Below are positions 43,759 through 55,400 of a DNA stretch of 64,000 nt, piece by piece (the first letter of the stretch is position 1; each line of letters begins with the position of its first letter). Below the pieces are notes generated by a model that made no database searches, was not told the origin of the DNA, and saw nothing but the letters and a program-made list of their open reading frames with translations. The position numbers were made by a program, and so were the translations under genes. The stretch is taken from NCBI RefSeq assembly GCF_901709675.1, contig NC_051087.1, positions 13,933,067-13,997,066 of the forward strand. The letters run 5' to 3'. The DNA comes from Syngnathus acus (Eukaryota > Chordata > Actinopteri > Syngnathiformes > Syngnathidae).

Positions 43759-45019
43759 CAGGGTTCACCAACCTTTCTTAAACCGAGAGCTACTTCCTGG
43801 GTACTGATTAAGGCAAAGGGCTCCCAGTTTGACACGCACTTCTGAATTAGCCAATTTGCTCAATTTGGCTTTCACTATGTGTTATTATTGTCATTTCCAG
43901 TTCACATGTAAGTGTGATTTTAACAAGAATACTAAAAATACAGTCAAACCTTGGTTTTTGACCACAATCCGTTCCAGAAGGCGGTTTGAGAAGCGAATCG
44001 GTCGAATTCCGAATCTATTTTTCCCATTACAAATACAGTGGAGCTTCGGTTTTCGACCACAATCCGTTCCAGAAGGCTGTTCGAGAAGTGAATCGTTCGG
44101 ATTCCGAGTCATGTTTTCCCATCACAAATAATGGAATAAATTTGAATCCGTTCCCAAAAAAACCCCCGCCTTTTTTAAGCATTTGTTCATTTGCGCATTA
44201 TTGTCCGATCGCGCAACTGCAGCGCACCGCCGAACACGCAACTGTAGCGCGTCGCCGACCGCACAACTGCACCGCGCTGGTCGCCTTATTGTGACAGAGC
44301 CGTCGCTGAAATTTAGAAAATATTTTTTAAGTCCTGATGTACTTTCCAAAATTTAAGTGGACCTAAGTGCGCAGGGAACTTAATTTTCTCCGATCGCGCA
44401 ACTGCAGCGCACCGCCGAACGCGCAACAGTAGCGCGTCTCCCACCGTGCAACTGCACCGCGCTTGTCGCATTATTGTGACAGAGCCGTCGCTAAAATTTA
44501 GAAAATATTTTTAAAGTCCTGATGTACTTTCCAAAAGTGGACCTCAGTGCGCAGGGAGCTTAATTTGGTCCGATCGCGCAACCGCAACGCGCCGGGCGCT
44601 CAGTGTCGCATTGCTTCTTTGTGTTTTCGGATGACTTTACTGCTCCCACTTGCTTCCTTTGGAGGCATGATTAGGGGTTAATACAATCCTCAAAGTAACG
44701 AAAATACAATAACAACGGAGTCAGTCGGCATCCGGGCCGCGCAGTCGGGTTTTCTCGGGTCCTCCCGGCTCATCTCGCGAGGTTCGACCTCCGAATTTTG
44801 TTCAACAACCGAAGCAAAGAAATGTCGATTTCTTTTGTTCGAATTCCGATTATTTCGAGAACCGGGACGTTCGAAAACCGAAGTTTGACTGTAAAATAAA
44901 TAGATGCAGCTCACTGACAAGTGCCGCTATTTGAGCTAATTTTAGAACAGTCCTGCGGGCGACTCGTGCGGTCCTCACGGGCGACCTGGTGCCCGCGGGC
45001 ACCATGTTGGTGACCCCTG
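43759..45019. mobile_element. hAT element with 8-bp TSD, containing a pogo/Tigger element
   Basis: The left end CAGGGTTCACCAAC pairs with the right end GTTGGTGACCCCTG. ATATAAAC occurs at 43751-43758 and 45020-45027. Most of the interior is a younger pogo/Tigger-type element (43941-44891). Confidence 0.9.
43941..44891. mobile_element. pogo/Tigger-type element with internal duplications
   Basis: It starts CAGTCAAACCTTGG after TA and ends GAAGTTTGACTG before TA. The left-end 95 bp is tandemly duplicated (43941 and 44037). A roughly 185-bp CpG-rich unit starting CCGATCGCGCAACTGC recurs at about 44206, 44391 and 44570. No transposase is present. It is related to 16058-16544. Confidence 0.8.
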
Positions 45020-45204
45020 ATATAAACCAATCGTCTTTCCCTCCTCACATGCGCCTCGCCTGAGTGGCCTGGCCTGTCTCTCTGATAGGCGCGCCGGCGC
45101 TTTGGGAATTCTCCCTGTTCTCCCTATGGTCAGTCCGGGTGTGCACGTAACCCTTTGAGCATGTTTGGGTTGGGATCAGTATTATGATTGCTTCAGTTCC
45201 TGCC

Positions 45205-45650
45205 GTAAAATCAGGCATGCCCAAAGTAAATTCGGGTCCTGTTCAAATTTTTACCAGCCCGCAGCCTCTGGCATAACATTAATAATGTGTGGCCCTTCAG
45301 CACTATTGAAGACTGTAGAAAAAAAAGGCTATTTTATATTTCACCGGATGGCAGCAGCCCTGTGGCGGCGCCCTCAGGTGCTTTCAGAAATGTGCTCTGA
45401 GCGCAGTGTGCCTCTCCATACACACCTGAAATACAAAACATCTGTGTTTGCCCATAGTTTAAAAAGACTCTGTTTTCAAGGAATTTAATGTCAAGAGGCA
45501 CTACCAGACGAAGCATGCAAACGACAACAAGATGCCTGATAACGAACGCAATGAAAATAAAAAACAATTGAATGCAGAATGATCACCCTCTGTACATGTT
45601 CACTTCGCCATATCTGCCCCTCTTTGCAAAAGGTTTGGGAACCCCTGTAT
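45205..45650 (+). pseudogene. Remnant of a hAT element with transposase-like fragment
   Basis: The right edge reads GTTTGGGAACCCCTG, a hAT terminus. Within it, 45463-45583 translates to VFKEFNVKRHYQTKHA followed by a short acidic/basic tail to TGA. This matches the zinc-finger histidine motif (RHYQTKHA) found in hAT-derived GTF2IRD2-like proteins. The upstream cysteine half is frame-broken. No TSD was found. Confidence 0.55.
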
Positions 45651-47351
45651 TGAAGAGATCATCCAGCCGGGAGATCAATTATGTTGTTGTTGTTGTTGGT
45701 TTTAAATCAGAAAAAAAATCAATATAAATACTATACACCCCCTTATCCCCCCCTCCGTGTATTGGTGGGAGTCACAATAGTAACCGCAGTAACTATTTGT
45801 CCATTCAAAATCATTGTAAATAAATAATCATTGGTAATATTGTGAAAATAATGGGGTGGGGATCAATCAACCCCGAAATGTATGTGGACACACGCTGGTG
45901 ACGAGACGTGGCGTCGCCACAAAATACCACTTTTATTCTCTGTGCCAACTTCAGCTGTTTTTATTGTTGATATGGTCTTAAATAGTGAATATTGGTCATT
46001 TGTTACGCAAGGTGACTTGGTGCAGCAGCTTAGCTCTATTATAGCAGGACTGTGACAGCTCAAACATTTCATTGGAAATGTTATTTATGATGAATCGGTC
46101 CTTCACTGAGTAGTAACCCAACAGTGAATACTGTATTTCACTTTACCACTTTCGACAATTGTTACAATTTATCCATTTCTTCCGCTGAGGCTCAAATAAA
46201 TAGCACCACTCTGCTCACGCGTGGAAAATATAATCCTGCAAAATTCCGGCAACGGAATACAGTTACATTTTTTGTCTTGTATTCTGAATTGTGAATATGT
46301 AACACCGGCACATGTATTCCATTATTTCGCAAGCCTGCAGGCACAACAGTCTTGCTCACAACCTAGATTTGGACACATTTGTGAGGGACATTGTTTTTTT
46401 TAGGTATGTATTAAAAGTCTTGGATGTTCGATTTCAGCGCATGAAAAATGGGAGCAAATGTGCTGCATTGATATTTTTTAGTAGCATTTACAACCGAGCC
46501 CATGTCAATTGATGAACTATAGATGTCTCTCTTGAACCAGTCTAGGTTTCACGACCTTCCCGCTGACCTCCCTTAGCTTTTCATGAGTACTTAGATTTCT
46601 ATATTAAAAATTCAACGGTTTAAAATTTTAATTTCCCAGGAGCCTTTTATCCTTGTCTTGTGATTCTTTTCACAAGATTATTCATATTCCTAAATTCAGT
46701 AATAGACAGTCAGACTGTCAAAAATCAGTTCCTCATGTTGAGTGTTAAGTTTTGAAGTAGGTCAGTTGTACTTTTCAACATTACTGTTGCTTCCTTCTAA
46801 CCAACAACTTTGATGCCATTCGCTGCTATGGCTCAGAGGCTTTAGAATAGAACGTAACACACATCTTATTATGTCAAGGTGTACGGAGGACAATACTTGT
46901 CCCTTCACTTGAAAGTGGTGTTGTGGCTTTCTAAAAGAGACACTATCCTGTTCATCCAGGGTTTCTGGTTTGGAAAATCCCTGACCCTTTCACTATTAAC
47001 TGTCAATGGACTATTTGATGAAAGCCAGAACATTATCAACATGCTCTTGGAAGTCGTGGCTGGCATAAATCCCAATGAGATTTGGCAAAGCAGTCCTGCA
47101 GCTGCCGGACAGGACCTTCAGGCAAAGTTGGACAGTTAGTTGCTAGGCCTGTCAATTAATGTGGCGAGGTGAACAGACAGATGGCAAAGGTGTGAGGTCA
47201 GGACTCATTGCAAGCCAGTCCAGTTCATCCACACCAGTCTCTCATCCATGTCTTTATCAAACTTGCTGTGTGTGCTCGTACACAGTCATGTTGGAACAGG
47301 ACGGGGCCATCCCAAAAATGTTTTCACTAAGGACAATGATATATCTGTTGG

Positions 47352-47516
47352 GGGCGGCATGGCTCAGTGGTAGAGTGGGTCGTCTCCCAACCCAGAGGCT
47401 GTGGATTTGATCCCTGGCCCTTGTGACTATTAGAGTGTCCTTGGGGAAGATACTGAACCCCAGTGTGAAGCGCTTTGAGGGCCCTGTGGGTGAAAAAGCA
47501 CCATACAATTGAAAAA
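47352..47516 (+). repeat. tRNA-derived SINE of a second family
   Basis: The head reads GGCATGGCTCAGTGGTAGAG (A box) with a B-box-like GGATTTGATCCC. Then come the 'gtccttggggaagatactga' and 'gcgctttgaggg' blocks. This body differs from the GGAT-tail SINE family seen elsewhere in the window. Confidence 0.8.
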
Positions 47517-47572
47517 CCAAAGACCATTTTAAATCTCAAATCTCTTGGTTTGCTAAAGCAGAGTTCCTTTCA

Positions 47573-47783
47573 AAACATGCTTGGTAGGCCGATTGAAGAC
47601 TCCAAATTGTCCCTCGGTGTGAGTGCGAGTGCAAATGGTTGTTTGTCTCTGTGTGCCCTGCGATTGGCTGGCAACCGGTTCAGGGTGTCCCCCGCCTACT
47701 GCCCGATGACGGCTGGGATAGGCTCCAGCACACCCGCGACCCCCGTGGGGACTAAGCGGTTCAGATAATGGATGGATGGATGA
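47573..47783 (+). repeat. tRNA-derived SINE, 3' half
   Basis: It starts at 'aacatgcttggtaggccg' and runs to an ATGGATGGATGGAT tail, matching the 3' half of the SINE at 23674-24043 closely. The 5' half is missing. Confidence 0.85.
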
Positions 47784-48009
47784 TTGTTTTTGTGAACCAT
47801 GCAATGGGCTGTTCTTTTTTTTTTTTGCGCAAAGTCAACCAGGATAGGCTTTAGAAGTCGCTGAAAGTGAACTAGATTAGCCAATAGAATAGATGGCATG
47901 GACTGTAAAATATTTGCACTCCATTGTAATGTAAAAATTTCATGAAAAGGTCTAATACAATGCAATTCAATACCACTACAATACGTCTCCGACAAACAAA
48001 CCCAACATT

Positions 48010-50421
48010 TTCCACAAGCACATATGGAAAGTTTATTGAACAATTTCACCCAATACATTGAACTGAGTTGAAAGAAAAAAGAAGCTAACCAATTACTTCA
48101 GAATGTTGCTCTTGTCACAACTATGGCAAAACTGAGAGGGATAAAAATGCACATTCATAAGTGCTCGTCTATTGTTGGTCCTGAACTTTACATGAGGTAA
48201 ACAGATCAGTCACACATGACACAAAATCCATAGCGACAATTTAATTGTGGTGTAATGAACACACACGCACACACACACACAGTCATACAGTAGCATTATA
48301 AAAACTGCAACACGCCAAACAGAACTTTAAAAAAAAAAGCAAAATCAGAGCCCTCACATGAGTGATGGGATAACCACATTATAGGGTCAGTAACATTCAA
48401 GGAGCCATTTGAACATTTTGAATACAAACGTAAATAGTTGAGAAACAGAATATGTCAGCCAAAAAAAGGTGCCAAAAAGTATGACGTTGTCTTGATACAT
48501 TGAATGCAATGCAGATGAATTTACTAAAGTGTAGATTTGGTCAGAGCGAACAATACCAAACATGCCATGACTGAAATGAGGGCCTGAACAATTGCAGATT
48601 TACAATCAATTGCTTGACGTGACAGTTATCTCCAGCAAACAAGTGATACACAGTGATGTCTTTAACACAAAATAAGAGCTCTATGTGGGATGGACTCAAC
48701 TGTAACGTCAGTTTATGCACAATATATTGCAGAGAAAAAAAGGATAAGAGATTGTAATAAACCTACAAATTTATATCCTGCAACTCTGAACAACAATTCA
48801 GCAAAGTACAACAAACCATTTGTACTATTACAAAACTAGAATACATTTAAATGTTGAGATCAAGAAAACAGACTAATACCAAAACTATTAATCCCAACAA
48901 TGATAGGAAGGGGGTCAATCTAAACAATCCTAGAAGTAACAGACTGTTTTTAACTTGACCACAACATTAAAAAATACAATAATTTATTCTAAATACATAA
49001 ATTAACATTCAAATGTGATTCAACACTTCATTCAAGCAGTAGCACGGACTGTGGAGGGACGTGTGGAACCGAGCTAACCATTGTCAGCATTTACCGGAAA
49101 AGGACAGCTGGCAAATACAATAGCAGCAAAGCTTTGAGCCCCATTTAAATGATTTGCGAAGAATACATTGGAATGAGAGTGTGGGAGAGGTATCATTCAA
49201 TAACTTAATTTCTATAAAGGCTCTTTGCTGCTGGTGAAAACCTGTCACAAAGATAAGAAGATATGTTAATATAATATGGGAGCTTCTGCGTATTTATAAA
49301 AATAATTAACATTTTGTGTGCTCTTTTTCCTCCACTGAGTATAAAATGTAACTGCTTTGAGTCACACAAGAGTATTTTTTTGGTAATTTTCCTTCTTGCA
49401 GAAACATCGGTTTGTAACAAACGCTGGTTAAGGCCGCTGTGTCGTAACTGTACTGCCTTCTGATACCATGGCAACAATCCCCCGACTTCACATGTTCGTA
49501 CAGAGCTATTTTTAAGGAGATGTGAATGTCAGGATTACTCACAGTGCATCAGGCAGTTATGACTAGAGTTTGGGAAAAGAGTCTTTACGTCTTACAAATA
49601 AACCCCCCTAAAAAAATATTGGCCCTGAGAATCCACTCCCTGTTGTGTTTTTTTAAGAATTGTGAGCTGCGGAGGCTTAAACCTATGAGCGTTCTTTAAT
49701 CGTCTCACGCGAATGGGGCATTTCCATGAAGATGCCAATTTCAGCGCAACACACCACATTGTAGAGCAAGCAGCTATCTAGCACAACATACTTACCACCA
49801 ACATTTGAAGTACGTAGAACTACCATAAAGATACAGTAGATAAAAAGAGTCCTTATTACAGTCAGCACCGTTCCTAAACATGTCACCACTGATTAGCAGC
49901 ACCAATGAGTCATCATTTCATCAGTGCGTTGCTGGAGCCCGACTCATCTATCTCCAAGTATAAACTCGAGTTGTGAGATAGCGAGATGACTTATATGAAA
50001 CGTTGTGCTTGTTTCCACTGGCTCAGTCAGACAGAATGTACACATGCGGTTGACTGAGTTCTGTGCCGCGTCCTTAAAAGATTTGTTGAAATATTCAGCC
50101 CAGGGGGGTTGGGGGGGGGGGGCGGTTTCGGCACAGTCCCTGCATCGTGGCAGCACGGCTCAACAAATGCAATCTTGGATGAAATTGTTTTAGTAGTTGC
50201 CTTCTATTATGAAGTCTCCTGAGGGGGTGGGGGGGTTAACACTTGTGGCATGTACTGTATCTGTTGACTTCTGCATGAGACCACGTGTCAGCAGTAGCGT
50301 ACCTGAATGAGTAATGTTGCAGACTCAAGCAACAGAAAGTGTGATAGATTATCAAAAGTATCAAGATTTCCCCTTGAACCCTTCCCTCATCTCTGGCAGT
50401 TTGCGCTTCCACCATGTGCTC
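48010..50421 (-). other. NEURL1: Probable NEURL1 3' UTR
   Basis: About 2.4 kb between the NEURL1 stop and the candidate poly(A) signal has no coding potential and no recognisable transposon. A CA repeat lies at 48260-48281, and G-rich tracts are found at 50103-50123 and 50222-50236. Repeats resume immediately beyond it. Confidence 0.45.
48032..48037 (-). terminator. NEURL1: Candidate NEURL1 poly(A) signal
   Basis: TTTATT on the plus strand gives AATAAA on the minus strand. Directly downstream in the minus sense is a T/G-rich stretch (GTGCTTGTGG, then GTTTGTTTGTCGG), as expected of a cleavage-stimulating element. An alternative AATAAA lies at 48983-48988. The choice is inference. Confidence 0.45.
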
Positions 50422-50663
50422 TTATGTACTTCGGTAGGTTTTGATGATGTCTTTGATCTGTCTTCTGCAGATGGGACAGCATGCGTTGGACATTTTCTTG
50501 AGCTTCAGGCCACAGTTATAACAAAGACACATGTGTCCACACGCATAAATGACAGTGTCCACTGTGTTCTCGTAACAGATTGAGCACTCGTCAGAGCGAG
50601 GCCCGCGGTCCGATGGGAACGTAGGTGACTTAGGCAGGCTGACTGGAGAATTAGGACTTGTTC
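50422..50663 (-). CDS. NEURL1: NEURL1 terminal exon: C3HC4 RING domain
   Basis: Minus-strand acceptor TTTGTTCAG leads into a 242-nt coding segment ending at TAA (50424-50422). It encodes a Ser/Pro linker ([18 protein letters not shown]) and a RING finger with [16 protein letters not shown] and CCPIC cysteine/histidine ligands. It ends [11 protein letters not shown], nearly identical to the C-terminus of vertebrate neuralized proteins. The RING recruits E2 enzymes for ubiquitination of Notch ligands (Delta/Jagged) and, in neurons, CPEB3. The G of the previous exon completes its first codon. Confidence 0.96.
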
Positions 50664-51082
50664 CTGAACAAAGAGTAGACATATTTTGTTAGAGCGCATG
50701 GTAAGCTCAATTCCAGTATAGTAGGAGATCCTTAAAAATGCTGCCAAGAATAAAAAAATAACAACAAAAAGGATTTACAGTTACAAAGTAGAATCTGGAA
50801 GTATAGGACAATGACAAATGATGTTTTTTTGCTTTTACACACCTCTACAATTAATTTGAAAAATAAATTTGTTACATGACTGGAGTTTGGAGGTTACATA
50901 CAAGAACAATATATTGCTACATCTGGCTGCAAGCAGCCCCTCTGCTGCCTGTGAAGTGCATGTCCATTTGTTTCACACTACAAGATGATGTCATGCGCTC
51001 ACTATTTCATACTGAATTTAATCCAGTCCCCTGAGGGCTGATTGACTCCCTGCTTCTGTAGTGGCCGTACAGATAGACTTAC
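50664..51082. other. NEURL1 intron
   Basis: A 419-bp intron with minus-strand GTAAGT donor and TTGTTCAG acceptor. Nothing else is visible. Confidence 0.85.
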
Positions 51083-51232
51083 CCCCCGCTGAGCTGCAGT
51101 AAGAAGCCGAGTACATGCCTCGGTTGAGGACGGGATCTGAGCTGCCGCTGCACAGGGCACTTGGAGTGTGTGGTGACGAAGAAGGCGAACTGGGGTTCGA
51201 CCCGGCCCGTCTGTCTCCGACATGAGTGGAGC
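51083..51232 (-). CDS. NEURL1: NEURL1 Ser/Pro-rich linker exon
   Basis: 150 nt between acceptor TCTTCTGTAG and donor GTAAGT. In the frame set by its neighbours it reads GSTHVGDRRAGSNPSSPSSS, then LCSGSSDPVLNRGMYSASYC and ends SSAGG. This is the low-complexity linker between NHR2 and RING; the human protein has a comparable SPSTPTSPSALGS-type segment. ORF length alone points to other frames here, so the call rests on phase continuity: two bases in, one base out. Confidence 0.9.
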
Positions 51233-51666
51233 CTACAGAAGATAAAAGGAGCAGGACAAGAGAGTGTCAATATCAGCTAAGTGTCCAGGTCCCCGTAAAA
51301 TTACTAAAGAAAAATGTGTCATCCAGCTTCTGCTTCACACTGACTTGTTGCTGTTGGCAAAATGTGTGATGCAATACAAAGGAGAGCCTTGATCACTCAG
51401 GTAGGAGAATTGACCTTCATCTCCTCCTCCAATGTGTCAAAACTGTCCTTGAGCGTGACACTAAACCTTGAGTCAACTCCAGACAGATCATTAGTGCACT
51501 CCCACCCCTGTCAACTGTCAATAGATGAATGACAAGCAATGTGTGAGGCCAGTGAAGGTCAAAAGCATCCCAGCATTTAATACTGCAGTAGCCACTTGAG
51601 GAAAAAGAGCAAGTTGCCAGTAAGAAAAAAAGAACATCTGTTATAATGACAGATTTCTTTTATTTT

Positions 51667-51692
51667 GGGGGGGGGGGGGGGGGGGGGGGGGG
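51667..51692. repeat. 26-bp G homopolymer
   Basis: A pure G run in the NEURL1 intron, so C on the transcribed strand's RNA. Its exact length is prone to sequencing error. Confidence 0.85.
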
Positions 51693-52016
51693 TACAAGCC
51701 TGGTAGACATCAGGAAAGGAAATACATTTTCCTAATTTATTCATCGAGGCTTGACCAGGGCTGGAATGGTTCAGGAATGATTGCTTGTCTCTCATTCCTT
51801 CCCCGAGAGTATTATTGAGCAAGATTATGAACATTTCTCATGGTGTTGCACAACTGCCTGAGAAGGGTAAATTAATAATGTGAGACACACACACTGGTTT
51901 TGAAAGCCACAAAGGATGATAAAAGAATCTGAAGCATGGCATGTGTCACAAAAAGGCGTGGTGGCATGTGCTGCGAGGATCTGAAAAACAGCTGTCTGAA
52001 AGCCTCGAATCTACGT

Positions 52017-52216
52017 CACCACCTGACATGTCATAAGTCGAACACTGAGAGGCTGATTCTTTCCAAGTCATTAAAAGCACACATTCCACTATCAAAATGG
52101 ACGCACGCATACAGCACCACCTGATGTGTCATAAGTCAGACACTGAGAGGCTGATTCTTTCCAAGTCATTAAAAGCACACACTCCTTCACTATCAAAATG
52201 GGCGCACGTATACATG
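52017..52216. repeat. Two-copy tandem duplication, 97-bp period
   Basis: CACCACCTGA begins the copies at 52017 and 52114. Both contain 'cactgagaggctgattc' and 'aagtcattaaaagcacac'. Copies differ at a handful of sites. Confidence 0.85.
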
Positions 52217-53138
52217 CACACGTACCACGGAAAGGCTTAGAACCGCAAATTCCTCCTAGTCACCCGTGTAATAAATGTAAGTCATATAAAAGTAAATGGA
52301 TACAATTGATGCAATTAGATACAATCTTGATGATACTTGATGTAGATATTTTCATAAATGTAGGCGCTCTATATGAAGAGACTGAGATTAACAAACATCT
52401 GTGACTGGTTTAGTTTACCAATTGATAGCTACTGTTTTACATCATCAGCAACAACTTTAAGGCCTTGTATGTAGCACACAAGCCTCCTGGAATCCTTGTA
52501 GCACCTTCTGTCCAGCTCCTATTAATCCTCAGGTAGGCAAGCAAGCAGCTCCATCTATTCTAGCGCATCTGAGTTCAGAGAGTCTGCTGCATACAACCCC
52601 ACCTCTGTTTAAGTGCCAAGATTAAATTTAATTGAAATTTTCATTGCTCTCCTGTCAACACAAAGCAATACATCAGCATCAGACGAGAAATGTTCCTTGA
52701 TGGAATGTAAAGAATGTAGAAAAGTTACACTTGAGGATTCCAGGATGAAAGCTGGTAAAGAGACGTATTGTATTATTTTTCTGTTTATTTGTTGAGTGTT
52801 TTTTTTTCTGAAATGCACAGCAAAAAAAACAGCTGTGCAGAAATGTGCTATTATACTAAGCCACAATGTTAACAGTTGGGTGAAGATGTTGGCTGTGAGT
52901 GATTAGGCTGGCAAGCCACATTCACTTGTAAGAAAGTGGGTCTGGAGAGCATGCCATTCACCGCGGCTGCGTCGGTTCAAAACGAACCGTCCAATCGAAT
53001 TCATTAATGTGTTGTGAACGTACCCTTTGTGCGCAACGTCACTCTTTGGTGACAGAAGGCCATCCTTATTCAAAATGGTACGTGGCAGACATGGAGGCAC
53101 GTTTGTTAACATCTTTTGGCATCAAATCAGTTTTAAAT

Positions 53139-55046
53139 ACCGTAATTTTCGGACTATAAGTCGCGGTTTTTTTCATAGTTTGGGTGGGGGGGCGACTTAT
53201 ACTCAGGAGCGACTTATATGTGTTTTTTTTTTTTCAAAAAATTTCAAAAAAAAATTTTCAAAAAAAAAAAAATGAAACCGCGATAAACGAACCGCAATGT
53301 AGCAAGGGATTACTGTAATTTGAATTTCAAGTGACGACAGCAGCGCGAAACCATCTGCGTCACTCCAATTCATTAAATCCATCAATCGTCCTTTGTCAAC
53401 AATGCGTGCGCGCCGCTGACGGCTTTTGCACTTAAAAATATTCCACAGGCCCATATAACGATATATAAATTATATATCAAATAACTATTATATAAGCAAT
53501 AATGTTATCAAACCATCTGTGCACTCTAAATCATTAAATCCATCGATCAAATTCCTCGTCCTTTGTCAACATCGCCGCGCGTGCGCCCTGACGCCAGCCT
53601 CGTCGTTATTCCACAGATCTACTATATATAGATAATATATATTGTAGCGTTAACAAAGTTCAAGGAAAGACGTGGGTTTGGTAAACGGCTCTTTATTTAA
53701 CAAAACAAACTTACAGGCGTGTGGCGGCGTGGACGTCCAGCCACGAAAGGGGACGAGAGCTCCATACGATAGGACCGGGCGTGCGTAGAAGCCATGACCG
53801 AGATCCATGCACCGTCCTCGGACAGCCACCCGGCTGAGCGCCGGCCCTCGACTTCCATCCACGGAGCTGAAAGGCAGCTCGGTAGAGTAGGACCGGGCGT
53901 GCGTAAAAGCATTGTCCGAGCACCATCCACCGTCCCTGGACAGCCACCCGGCCGAGCGCCGGCGCCCGACTTCAATCCACGAAAGTGAAAGAAAGCTGGA
54001 CGAGTGACGCGCGACGTCGCGCTGCTGACGTCAGCAGCGCGACGCGACGTCGCGGTCGCGCGTCAGCAGCGCGACGGTTGTTTACATAAAGGACAAAGAT
54101 CGACTCGTCCAGCTTTCTTTCACTTTCGTGGATTGAAGTCGGGCGCCGGCGCTCGGCCGGGTGGCTGTCCAGGGACGGTGGATGGTGCTCGGACAATGCT
54201 TTTACGCACGCCCGGTCCTACTCTACCGAGCTGCCTTTCAGCTCCGTGGATGGAAGTCGAGGGCCGGCGCTCAGCCGGGTGGCTGTCCGAGGACGGTGCA
54301 TGGATCTCGGTCATGGCTTCTACGCACGCCCGGTCCTATCGTATGGAGCTCTCGTCCCCTTTCGTGGCTGGACGTCCACGCCGCCACACGCCTGTAAGTT
54401 TGTTTTGTTAAATAAAGAGCCGTTTACCAAACCCACGTCTTTCCTTGAACTTTGTTAACGCTACAATATATATTATCTATATATAGTAGATCTGTGGAAT
54501 AACGACGAGGCTGACGTCAGGGCGCACGCGCGGCGATGTTGACAAAGGACGAGGAATTTGATCGATGGATTTAATGATTTAGAGTGCACAGATGGTTTGA
54601 TAACATTATTGCTTATATAATAGTTATTTGATATATAATTTATATATCGTTATATGGGCCTGTGGAATATTTTTAAGTGCAAGAGCCGTCAGCGGCGCGC
54701 ACGCATTGTTGACAAAGGACGATTGATGGATTTAATGAATTGGAGTGACGCAGATGGTTTTATTAACGTGTTATTTATGTAATAGTTTTTTGAATAACTC
54801 TGAATTTTACGTCAGGGCCGTTCTCAGCTCTTAGTTTGTGTTTATGTCACGTTAGCATAGCTATCGTTTAGCCTGTTGTTGCTCGTTCATGACTGTTCTT
54901 GGTGTTGGATTTTGTCGAATAAATTGCCCCCCAAAATGCGACTTATACTCCGGAGCGACTTATATATGTTTTTTTTCACTTTTTTGGGCATTTTATGGCT
55001 GGTGCGACTTATACTCCGGTGCGACTTATAGTCCGAAAATTACGGT
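53139..55046. mobile_element. Inverted-repeat DNA element, ACTATAAGTCGC family (copy B), with giant palindrome
   Basis: The ends ACCGTAATTTTCGGACTA and TAGTCCGAAAATTACGGT are perfect inverted repeats. It shares terminal and internal blocks with copies A (22533-23475) and C (61486-62090). Its middle is the long palindrome at 53348-54760. No transposase is present. Confidence 0.8.
53348..54760. repeat. 1,413-bp near-perfect palindrome (658-bp arms)
   Basis: Left arm 53348-54005 pairs with right arm 54103-54760. Paired coordinates sum to 108108 at every point I checked, so there are no net indels, and I found only isolated substitutions (for example within GACGYCAGCC). The 97-bp spacer is CpG-rich and is itself partly palindromic. 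Each arm contains related sub-repeats about 118 bp apart around GGACCGGGCGTGCGTA, and the motif 'ttaaataaagagccg'. All ORFs inside appear in mirror-image pairs and are artefacts of the symmetry. Confidence 0.93.
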
Positions 55047-55400
55047 AACTACTTTTAAATAACTTTTAACACAGTCATGAAAACCCCAGCAGCGGACAGC
55101 ACTGGAAGCATATATTTCAAAAGACGACAATTTTTTTTTCCAATGTCACATCCACTGAATGATTGTTTCATTTCGCTGTCGATTAGCTCAGGTTTGCCCC
55201 CCCTCGAAAATGCGTTTAACAAGAGACTACCCACCAGACTCAATTGCTTAGTCAGGATTTTTGTGGCTTTTTTTTTTTGCTGCATTTAGGCCAACATTTT
55301 ATGGTCATAACATAAGTAAGAAATGGACATCTTTTGGGTTTAATACTATACTGCAGCCTCTGTCTCTATCTCACACACACGTTTTGCAAGTACTAAAGTG

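Larger units (their letters stand above)
42920..48000. other. Intergenic DNA with nested transposons
   Basis: It holds a CpG-rich segment (about 43540-43750 and 45028-45160) split by a hAT insertion at 43759-45019, a hAT-derived coding relic near 45463-45583, and two SINEs between 47352 and 47784. No host gene is recognised. The single-exon frames here are short and lack domains. Confidence 0.55.

Noticed and set aside
51002-51270. ORFs in two other frames over the NEURL1 linker exon
   Set aside because: The correct frame is fixed by the phases of the NHR2 and RING exons, and it gives the Ser/Pro linker expected in this family.
51936-52124. A 62-residue ORF with a possible zinc-finger-like SNLRHHLTCHK motif
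   Set aside because: It overlaps the start of a tandem duplication. Only one Cys-His pair is plausible and no transposon ends were found, so support is too weak.
53697-54458. Several ORFs of 64-135 residues in the NEURL1 intron
   Set aside because: Each appears twice in mirror image because of the palindrome. None has a recognisable domain.
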